Origin: an uncultured Eubacteriales bacterium
GTDB lineage: Bacteria; Bacillota; Clostridia; Lachnospirales; Lachnospiraceae
Direction of reading: 5' to 3'
Length of the DNA stretch: 11,383 bases
Assembly: GCA_949297565.1 (NCBI GenBank)
Contig: CASFUI010000017.1
Span: forward strand, 1-11,383
The notes below the pieces were generated by a model that did no database searches, was not told where the DNA came from, and saw only the letters and a list, made by a program, of their open reading frames with translations. Position numbers and translations under genes: made by a program. Positions 1-6,081 of this stretch are shown here, one piece after another (the stretch's first letter is position 1; each line of letters opens with the position of its first letter).

Positions 1-580
1 ACAGTCTGTTACAAACGGTATTATCAGCGCCTTGAATCGTTCTATTACAGTTGACAATGTAACATTTGAAGGGCTGTTTATGACAAATGCGGCTATCAAC
101 TCAGGAAATTCAGGCGGCGCGCTTTTAAACGCAGACGGTCGTGTTATCGGTATCAACTTTGCCAAGACTTCCGAGTCAGGTGTTGAGGGTATGGCATATG
201 CTATCCCGGTATCAAATGTAAGAGATTTAATAGACTCACTTATGAACAGGGAAACCAGAACAAAGGTAAGCGAGAGCGAGGCGTCATATCTGGGTATTTC
301 CGGTGTTGATATAACGAGCGCGATTTCAGAATATTATAAGTATCCGCAGGGTGTGCAGATACGTTCGGTTGTATCCGGCTCGGCGGCGGAGCAGGCAGGA
401 CTTGGACAGTACGATATTATTGTGAGCTTTGACGACCAGACAGTATCGTCAATGTCGGGGCTTCAGAGTATTATGCAGTACTACAAAGCCGGAGAGACAG
501 TGACAATTCAGTACTATCATCCTGAGGGTACACAGTATGTATTAAAGTCGGTTGATGTTACTCTGGGAAGCAAAGATTAA
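1..580 (+). CDS. HtrA/DegP-like trypsin-family serine protease, 3' part (5' end outside window)
   Basis: The reading frame is open from base 2, so this is the C-terminal part of a longer gene. The first possible start inside the window, TTG at 32, falls within a conserved strand (SVTNGIISALNR) and is not the real start. What is seen: a chymotrypsin-fold segment with the nucleophile motif GNSGG (Ser codon 110-112), the following strand GRVIGIN, then a PDZ domain (about 285-570) with the carboxylate-binding-type segment YLGISG and an AGL-QYDII core. The His and Asp of the triad lie upstream of the window. In this family the protease is usually membrane-anchored or secreted and degrades or holds misfolded envelope proteins, with the PDZ domain sensing exposed C-termini. 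Only one PDZ domain is present, as is usual in Gram-positive HtrA proteins. A terminator follows 22 bases after the stop. The family call is secure; which paralog this is cannot be told. Confidence 0.93.
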   Translation, partial: QSVTNGIISALNRSITVDNVTFEGLFMTNAAINSGNSGGALLNADGRVIGINFAKTSESGVEGMAYAIPVSNVRDLIDSLMNRETRTKVSESEASYLGISGVDITSAISEYYKYPQGVQIRSVVSGSAAEQAGLGQYDIIVSFDDQTVSSMSGLQSIMQYYKAGETVTIQYYHPEGTQYVLKSVDVTLGSKD

Positions 581-601
581 TAATGACAGTATAACGGAAA
601 T

Positions 602-637
602 AAAAAACGGCACCGTAGTTTTTACGGTGTCGTTTTT
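602..637 (+). terminator. Rho-independent terminator of the htrA-like gene
   Basis: A hairpin pairs 608-617 (CGGCACCGTA) with 623-632 (TACGGTGTCG) around a five-base loop. There is one G-T wobble, and the A-run before the stem pairs with the T-run after it (633-637). It lies 22 bases after the HtrA-like stop codon and before the clpX-like promoter, so it separates the two transcription units. Confidence 0.9.
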
Positions 638-711
638 GGTGTCAGTGATATAAAGTTCGTTTTTATATATTTTATTTTCTATTTTGTTTGCCTTTTTTTA
701 GAATTATTTAA

Positions 712-740
712 TTGATAAATTTAACTTCAGTAGGTATACT
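712..740 (+). promoter_or_regulatory. Sigma-A-type promoter of the clpX-like gene
   Basis: A -35 box TTGATA (712-717) and a -10 box TATACT (735-740) are separated by exactly 17 bases in an AT-rich region. Transcription would begin near 746-748. This helps decide the start of the downstream gene: a possible TTG start at 753, with AGGAG at 743-747, would have its ribosome binding site at or before the first transcribed base. The ATG at 792 sits in a normal leader of about 45 bases. No heat-shock operator (CIRCE or CtsR-like tandem repeat) was recognised here. Confidence 0.7.
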
Positions 741-791
741 TTAGGAGTACCATTGAAAAATGTATACCATACAGTAAGAATGGAGAAGATT

Positions 792-2243
792 ATGGATAAT
801 AACGATAAAAATAATAATGAATTTGAAAAAAATAATATAAATAATAATACATCGGAGACATCCGGCGGAAAGAAAAATGCTGATGAGTATGAGAAGGTCT
901 GCTATATATGCAGGCGTTCCGAGAGCCGTGCAGGCAAGATGATAAGCATGCCTAATAATATTTACATATGTGCTGACTGCATGCAGAGGACATTTGATTC
1001 TCTTAACAACAGCGGAATTAATTATGACGACATGATGAAAAATATTCCGGGAATGGGAAATATAGGCGGATTTGTGTTCGGTGATATGCAGGATAATATG
1101 ACGAACAAGCAGAAGGTCAAAAAGAAAAAGGAAAAGACAGACGCCAAAAATGATATTGATTTGACAAAAATTCCGGCGCCTCACCATATAAAGGAGATGC
1201 TCGACCAGTATGTAGTAGGACAGGAGCATGCGAAAAAGATAATGTCTGTAGCGGTGTACAACCACTATAAGAGAGTTGCCAATGCGGATTCAGACGTCGA
1301 GATTGAGAAGTCAAATATGCTTATGATTGGGCCGACAGGCTCGGGAAAGACGTATCTGGTCAAAACGCTTGCAAAGCTTTTATCAGTTCCTCTCGCCATT
1401 GCCGATGCGACCTCGCTTACAGAGGCAGGATACATAGGTGACGATATAGAGAGCGTTGTGTCAAAACTGCTTGCGGCGGCAGATAATGATGTAGAGAGAG
1501 CTGAGCACGGGATTATTTTTATAGATGAGATAGATAAAATAGCCAAAAAGAAAGAGACAAGAAGCCGTGACGTCAGTGGTGAATCAGTTCAGCAGGGGAT
1601 GCTTAAGCTGCTTGAGGGAAGCGATATAGAAGTTCCTGTGGGAGCGACAAGCAAAAATGCAATGGTGCCTCTTGTTACCGTGAATACAAAAAATATTCTG
1701 TTTATATGCGGCGGGGCGTTTCCTGATTTGGAGGATATTATCAAGGAAAGACTTAACAGGCAGGGCTCGATAGGTTTTACTGCCGATTTAAAGGACAAAT
1801 ATGACAATGAGCCAAATCTGTGCAGCCAGGTTACGGTTGAGGATTTAAGGAACTACGGAATGATACCGGAGTTTCTCGGAAGGCTTCCTATCGTATTTTC
1901 ACTTGAAAGTCTCACAAAGCAAATGCTTATACAGATTATGAAAGAGCCTAAAAATGCAATATTAAAGCAGTATGAGAAGCTTCTTGAAATGGACGAGGTA
2001 AAGCTGGAGTTTGATGATGCGGCTCTTGAGGCAATAGCTGACAAGGCTATGGAGAAAAAAACGGGAGCAAGAGCGCTTCGCTCTATTATTGAGGAATATA
2101 TGCTTGATATTATGTATGAAATACCAAAAGATAATAATATAGGCAAGGTCACAATTACAGGTGATTATATTCTTAAAAAAGGAGCTCCGGTTATACAGAT
2201 GCGGGGGTTTGAGACTCCTCTGCTGAGTGCACATAATGCGTAA
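792..2243 (+). CDS. clpX: ClpX-type AAA+ unfoldase, divergent (possible ClpX paralog)
   Basis: This is a 483-residue protein, longer than the roughly 420 usual for ClpX. In order: an Asn-rich tail (1-35); a C4 zinc finger (Cys37, Cys40, Cys60, Cys63) as in the ClpX adaptor-binding domain; a Lys-rich linker (106-120); Walker A GPTGSGKT (180-187); pore-1 loop GYIG (213-216); Walker B IIFIDE (241-246); ClpP-docking tripeptide IGF (327-329); GRLP with the arginine (363-366); and sensor 2 GAR (425-427). In known ClpX this hexamer unfolds proteins and feeds them to ClpP. Odd: the region aligning with the RKH loop reads S-K-N (287-289), and its flanking GG and PQ/PH residues are also lost. The start is ATG 792, with GGAG six bases before it; ATG 780 and TTG 753 are in frame, but the promoter position disfavours TTG 753. 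No clpP, tig or lon is adjacent, unlike the canonical clpX locus, which supports a paralog. The symbol marks the family, not proven orthology. Confidence 0.88.
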   Translation: MDNNDKNNNEFEKNNINNNTSETSGGKKNADEYEKVCYICRRSESRAGKMISMPNNIYICADCMQRTFDSLNNSGINYDDMMKNIPGMGNIGGFVFGDMQDNMTNKQKVKKKKEKTDAKNDIDLTKIPAPHHIKEMLDQYVVGQEHAKKIMSVAVYNHYKRVANADSDVEIEKSNMLMIGPTGSGKTYLVKTLAKLLSVPLAIADATSLTEAGYIGDDIESVVSKLLAAADNDVERAEHGIIFIDEIDKIAKKKETRSRDVSGESVQQGMLKLLEGSDIEVPVGATSKNAMVPLVTVNTKNILFICGGAFPDLEDIIKERLNRQGSIGFTADLKDKYDNEPNLCSQVTVEDLRNYGMIPEFLGRLPIVFSLESLTKQMLIQIMKEPKNAILKQYEKLLEMDEVKLEFDDAALEAIADKAMEKKTGARALRSIIEEYMLDIMYEIPKDNNIGKVTITGDYILKKGAPVIQMRGFETPLLSAHNA

Positions 2244-2274
2244 AATATTAAAGCATTATAGAAAAACGGCAGGC

Positions 2275-2307
2275 TGAGCGCAGGTTTTATATTAAAACCT
2301 GCGCTCA
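2275..2307 (+). terminator. Perfect 15-bp hairpin after clpX-like gene, probable terminator
   Basis: The arms 2275-2289 and 2293-2307 are perfect reverse complements around a three-base loop (TAT), 32 bases after the stop. The stem contains a GC-rich lower half (GAGCGCAGG). The bases that follow are ATTAAGTTATATT, so the U-tract is poor. It could be a weak terminator or a structure that stabilises the 3' end of the mRNA. Confidence 0.6.
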
Positions 2308-2313
2308 ATTAAG

Positions 2314-2341
2314 TTATATTATCACTGTGGCTGAATATAAT
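2314..2341 (+). promoter_or_regulatory. Possible promoter of the S8 peptidase gene
   Basis: A consensus -10 hexamer TATAAT lies at 2336-2341. The best -35 at usable spacing is TTATAT (2314-2319, 16 bases away), which is poor. The hairpin just upstream suggests that the peptidase needs its own promoter, but the -35 match is too weak to be sure. Confidence 0.35.
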
Positions 2342-2373
2342 TAATAAAGCTATAAAAAGGTAAAAGTGATTTT

Positions 2374-4110
2374 ATGACTTGCGGCGAATTAATTATGTCT
2401 GAAGATATTATGGATTTTATAGTTTACAATAATCCGTGGTATTTTAATCCGGCGGCTGATTTGGAGGGCGGCTGTATACTAGAGATAGACGATAATTTCT
2501 CCGTTGGCTACGGGCTTCTTCCTCCTGAATTAAAGATGAACGTAAGCGATGTCGGTTATCAGACAATCCCCAAGCTCTATGGGCTTATGGATACCTCAAG
2601 CATGGACAGCTCCGGGATTACGGCGACTCTTAACCAACCGTTTTTAAATGTCAGAGGACAGGGGGTAATTATCGGTTTTATAGATACCGGAATTGATTAT
2701 ACTCACGAGGTATTTAAGAGCAGTGCTACACAGAGCAGAATAGATGTCATATGGGATCAGTCTGTGAATATATCGGAAGAGCAGCGCAGTTCCGAGGATG
2801 CGGAGCTTAGACGCAGCATCGGCGACATCTATGAATTTGGTGCCATGTATACACGAAATCAGATTAACGAGGCGCTTGCGGCTAAGGAGAGAGGGGAAAA
2901 TCCTTATGATTACGTTCCGAGTGTAGATGAAAACGGGCACGGTACTTTTATAGCAGGGATTGCAGCGGGAAGCTCAGAGCCTTCGTTTACCGGGGCGGCT
3001 CCCGAGTGTGAGCTTGCCGTTGTAAAGCTTAAACCTGCAAAAAGGTATTTAAGGGAATATTTTTTGATAAATGAAAATGCGGAGGCTTTTGAGGAAACGG
3101 ATATTATGCTTGGTGTCCGTTTCCTTTTAGATTACGCGAGTTCAAAGAGACTTCCGCTTGTAATATGCTTTGGACTGGGAACAGGAAGTGGTCCCCGTAC
3201 CGGGGCAACGCCGCTTGCAAGCGTGCTTGGAATGGCTGCCAGAAGAACCAATGTCGTGGTTGTAACGTGTATGGGAAATGAGGCAAATAACAGGGCGCAC
3301 ATTTCAGGGCAGGCTCTGTCCTCTGTTTCGCCCTACACCATTGAACTCAGCGTGGGAATTCAGGATAGAGGCTTCGCAATGGAAATCTGGGCCAATACGC
3401 TTGATGTATTGTCTGTTTCAATCATCTCCCCGTCAGGTGAAAGCGTTCCGAGGCTTCCTGCGCGTACCGGAGCGACAAATGTTCTTAAATTTATTCTTGA
3501 GAATACCGAGGTTCAGGTGGATTACAGGGTAGTGGACCCGCTGTCGGGAAATGAGGTTATTTTTTTCAGATTTATTAATCCGGCGCAGGGGATATGGAAA
3601 ATAAACGTGTACAGTCTGACCAGCATTAAAGGCAGCTTTAACGCGTGGCTACCTATTAAAAATTTCATGCAGGGCGATACGTTTTTTCTGAGTTCAACAC
3701 CCGATACAACGCTTACGGAGCCCGCTGCAGACAGCAGGATAATAAGCATAGCGGCATATGACCATGTGACGGGAGCCATAAGTATAGATTCTGGGCGCGG
3801 GTATAATGCCGAGGGAATTGTTAAACCTGAGCTTGCGGCGCCGGGAGTAAATGTTTACGGTCCGTCTGTCGGCGGAGGGTATTCTTACCGGACAGGTACG
3901 AGTATAGCCGCAGCGCATGTGGCAGGAGCTGCGGCGCTTCTTCTTACATGGGGAGTTTATTACGGAAACGCGCGTTTCCTGGGTACAAGTGATGTAAAAT
4001 ATATTCTGATCAGGGGAGCCGTACGTGATGAGAGTGTACTTGGGGGGAGCACTCAGGATTTTCCAAATAATGTGTGGGGGGATAGTGAAATTATAGTGTC
4101 ATGTTGTTAA
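2374..4110 (+). CDS. S8 subtilisin-like peptidase, Csp (CspA/B/C) type
   Basis: This is a 578-residue protein with the full subtilase set: Asp104 in GFIDTGID, His189 in ENGHGT, oxyanion Asn302 in MGNE, and Ser510 in GTSIAAAH. Between the Asn and the Ser lies about 200 residues of beta-rich sequence (about 315-450), which fits the jelly-roll insert of Clostridium Csp proteases. There is no hydrophobic signal peptide at the N-terminus. In sporulating clostridia, Csp proteases activate the spore cortex hydrolase SleC, but many Lachnospiraceae carry related S8 proteins of unknown role, and no sleC-like gene is in view. The ATG at 2374 has only a modest upstream AGTGA; later in-frame ATGs (2395, 2410) are alternatives, and conserved-looking sequence begins near residue 13. 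The C-terminus ends only eight residues after the conserved WG, just after a run of six G (4076-4081), and looks slightly short. Catalytic activity is likely; the substrate is unknown. Confidence 0.88.
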   Translation: MTCGELIMSEDIMDFIVYNNPWYFNPAADLEGGCILEIDDNFSVGYGLLPPELKMNVSDVGYQTIPKLYGLMDTSSMDSSGITATLNQPFLNVRGQGVIIGFIDTGIDYTHEVFKSSATQSRIDVIWDQSVNISEEQRSSEDAELRRSIGDIYEFGAMYTRNQINEALAAKERGENPYDYVPSVDENGHGTFIAGIAAGSSEPSFTGAAPECELAVVKLKPAKRYLREYFLINENAEAFEETDIMLGVRFLLDYASSKRLPLVICFGLGTGSGPRTGATPLASVLGMAARRTNVVVVTCMGNEANNRAHISGQALSSVSPYTIELSVGIQDRGFAMEIWANTLDVLSVSIISPSGESVPRLPARTGATNVLKFILENTEVQVDYRVVDPLSGNEVIFFRFINPAQGIWKINVYSLTSIKGSFNAWLPIKNFMQGDTFFLSSTPDTTLTEPAADSRIISIAAYDHVTGAISIDSGRGYNAEGIVKPELAAPGVNVYGPSVGGGYSYRTGTSIAAAHVAGAAALLLTWGVYYGNARFLGTSDVKYILIRGAVRDESVLGGSTQDFPNNVWGDSEIIVSCC

Positions 4111-4204
4111 AAAGCTGATAACTACGGGGATTTTGCGTTTTTTTCTTAAAAAATAACTGATTTCAGTTCGGGAAAAGAATGACGAAAATGCTTCTTCTTT
4201 TCTG

Positions 4205-4234
4205 TTGCAAGAAAAGTTGTTTTTATGGTATATT
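4205..4234 (+). promoter_or_regulatory. Possible promoter of the lipoprotein gene
   Basis: TTGCAA (4205-4210) and TATATT (4229-4234) are 18 bases apart in a very AT-rich stretch 54 bases before the start codon. The -35 overlaps a weak AT-rich hairpin (arms 4197-4203 and 4210-4216, followed by a T-rich run). That hairpin might instead be a weak terminator of the peptidase gene. The area is so AT-rich that other -10 choices exist. Confidence 0.4.
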
Positions 4235-4287
4235 TATAAAGTATATTATGAATTTTTATACAATTTATTTTCTGAAGGAGAGGAGAT

Positions 4288-5568
4288 ATGAAAAAAAGAA
4301 GAGGTATTAAGAGGATATTGTTGGGGGCAATATTAGCGCTGTGTCTTGGGACGACGGCGTGCGGTCAGTCGGCGCAGACGGGACAGAATGCAGCCGGAGG
4401 AAATTCTGACGGAGGTCAGACATCGGGGGATACTGTCTCAGAGGTGACGGAGTATCAGAGCATTGGACGCTGGGGCAATATTCCGGCGGAGGTTTCCTAT
4501 GAAATTCCGTACATCCCAGAGGGAAGAAGCAAAGGAGGCGGAAATTTTGTGTCGCTTCACGGTCATTCGTTCTGTATTTATGAAAAATACACTATTAATG
4601 TTGAAACCCTGCGCGAAAAGGAGGCTGATTTGGAGACGCTTCCTTTACAGATTGCGCAGGAGAAGCAGAGTGATGATTATTCGCTGTTTTATGATAAGAA
4701 ATACTATGTAAACCAAATCTATTCTTCGGTTGAGGATATTGCAAAGACGGAGCAGGTTAAAGTCGGGGATTATGATGCCGTATGCTTTGAGTCATCAGAG
4801 TTTTATGCCTTTGCTGACGGAAGCAAATATATAGGTTATTCTTTCTTTTGCGGGGACAAGCCTGTATGTGTTTACGGAGTATATACGCCTGTTCATTTAA
4901 AATTTCTTAATCTTACCGAGGACGGATTTAAAAATCTGCTTAAATCAATAGTAGAGTCGGTTGAACCGTACAACGGCGAAGCCTTTGTTGAGCTGGACCC
5001 GGCATGCGACTGGAACTATAAAAATTATCTTGAGAGGTATTCTCACGGACAAAACGGAAAAATCTGCTGGTGCACCGACTATTGGGGTACATATTCAGGT
5101 AATGTTGATGTGATTTGCCCGGAGGAGGGCGATGAGGATACGGCATTTTTTGCAGAGCTCAATCCGGGACCGGAAGAGATATTTGACGTTGTGTGCCAGA
5201 ATATGGAGTATCAACCTATTCCTTCAAGGTATGGACCATATGACGTTTGGTACAAAAATAATGTCACGATAAACGGTATAGATATGATACGATATTCAGG
5301 TATGGCGCGTATGGAGATAGGCGGAGAGATTAACAACGGATCATATTTTGTTGTTTACACCTTTGAAATTGATGGGGAGCCGTATTTCTTTCAGTGTTAT
5401 ATGTCAGCAGACTGGAGCGACACATCCATTGAAGGTAAATATGAAAACGAGGAAAATCTGCTGTATTACAGCAATAAGTGGGCTGATATAATAGCGGACA
5501 CTTATATCCGTACTATTATGACAACGGATCAGGTCGAAAACGGTAAAAAGCTGGCTGCTCTTCCGTAG
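4288..5568 (+). CDS. Secreted lipoprotein of unknown function with two similar halves
   Basis: This is a 426-residue protein. The N-terminus is a classic type II signal: a positive start (KKRR), a hydrophobic core (about 10-21) and a lipobox-like TTAC with Cys25 as the predicted lipidated residue. The -3 Thr is less usual than Leu. A Gly/Gln/Ser-rich linker (26-50) follows, as in surface lipoproteins, then an acidic, aromatic-rich globular part. Two regions look alike: around 155-225 and around 328-410. In each, a G-x-D start leads into beta strands with a D/G-E/D-K-P or G-E-P-Y turn and ends in a helix resembling NLLKSIVESV or KWADIIADTY. This suggests an internal duplication. I recognise no enzyme motif; it could bind a ligand or a cell-wall component at the outer membrane face. 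AAGGAG lies seven bases before the ATG. It appears monocistronic, ending before the terminator at 5679. Confidence 0.85.
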   Translation: MKKRRGIKRILLGAILALCLGTTACGQSAQTGQNAAGGNSDGGQTSGDTVSEVTEYQSIGRWGNIPAEVSYEIPYIPEGRSKGGGNFVSLHGHSFCIYEKYTINVETLREKEADLETLPLQIAQEKQSDDYSLFYDKKYYVNQIYSSVEDIAKTEQVKVGDYDAVCFESSEFYAFADGSKYIGYSFFCGDKPVCVYGVYTPVHLKFLNLTEDGFKNLLKSIVESVEPYNGEAFVELDPACDWNYKNYLERYSHGQNGKICWCTDYWGTYSGNVDVICPEEGDEDTAFFAELNPGPEEIFDVVCQNMEYQPIPSRYGPYDVWYKNNVTINGIDMIRYSGMARMEIGGEINNGSYFVVYTFEIDGEPYFFQCYMSADWSDTSIEGKYENEENLLYYSNKWADIIADTYIRTIMTTDQVENGKKLAALP

Positions 5569-5678
5569 GACCGGGTTTACTTTTTGTCATATTATATGCA
5601 GGGCTGAACAATCCATAAGAAGGCCTTGTTATTTGCTGTGTATAAACAACAAAAATCTATAAACAGAATATTTCAGAG

Positions 5679-5702
5679 AAGCCGGGCTTAGCCCGGCTTT
5701 TT
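5679..5702 (+). terminator. Strong Rho-independent terminator
   Basis: AAGCCGGGC (5679-5687) pairs perfectly with GCCCGGCTT (5691-5699) around a TTA loop, followed by T-rich sequence (5698-5702). It is 110 bases after the lipoprotein stop and 75 bases before the small ORF. It insulates the recombinase module from upstream transcription and is a natural candidate for the host side of any element boundary. Confidence 0.9.
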
Positions 5703-5708
5703 AAGTGA

Positions 5709-5734
5709 GCAGATTGTGTCATAGGACAATCTGC
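5709..5734. repeat. Inverted repeat upstream of the recombinase module
   Basis: GCAGATTGT (5709-5717) and ACAATCTGC (5726-5734) are a perfect 9-base inverted repeat around eight bases. The inner TC/GA can extend the pairing if one G is bulged. It lies between a terminator and the first gene of the recombinase cluster, with no T-run after it, so it is not an obvious terminator. It could be an operator, part of a recombinase binding site, or an element end. Confidence 0.55.
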
Positions 5735-5777
5735 GCGCCGAATAACATAGAAAAGAGCATACATAAAGGACCATTCT

Positions 5778-6050
5778 ATGTCAGATATAACAGAAGAACA
5801 ACTGGATGAAATGGCTTCTGTCGATGTGCGGACCGTGGATATAAATACCCTGACAGATATAAGAGATATTAATATTGATACGAAGCTTTCGGTTGAAAAG
5901 AAGCTGACTGCTTTTGCAGAACAGACAAATAACATCTATGTTCACCGTATTGGCGATTATGTGGTGAAGGTAAAGTTTCAAAAGGAGGGGCCCGACATAG
6001 ACGATAAAATGGAGGAGTATATTAAGCATCTCGCGGAAATTTATATTTAA
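5778..6050 (+). CDS. Small acidic protein preceding the recombinases, function unknown
   Basis: This is a 90-residue acidic protein with no signal peptide, no transmembrane segment and no Cys. The N-terminal half contains a pattern of alternating hydrophobic and Asp residues (SVDVRTVDINTLTDIRDINI). The C-terminal half has a strand-like YVVKVKF followed by an acidic helix (DDKMEEYIKHLAEIY). I recall similar small proteins beside serine recombinases in Firmicutes mobile elements, possibly the family named DUF6870, but I cannot verify that here. AAAGGA lies seven bases before the ATG. The next gene starts 31 bases downstream with no terminator between, so it is probably cotranscribed with the recombinases and may act as a recombination directionality factor or regulator. 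That role is inference. Confidence 0.8.
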   Translation: MSDITEEQLDEMASVDVRTVDINTLTDIRDINIDTKLSVEKKLTAFAEQTNNIYVHRIGDYVVKVKFQKEGPDIDDKMEEYIKHLAEIYI

Positions 6051-6081
6051 AAAATAAAAAGCATCAGAATGGAGTGACAGA

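Noticed and set aside
741..1265. A 174-codon open frame on the - strand opposite the clpX-like gene.
   Set aside because: It overlaps a gene with clear conserved motifs. Its predicted protein is an unpatterned hydrophobic string typical of antisense frames.
4111..4160. T-run at 4138-4144 after the subtilisin gene looked like a terminator tail.
   Set aside because: No convincing stem precedes it; the best pairing (AAAAAGC with GCGTTTTT) needs a bulge and a very long loop.
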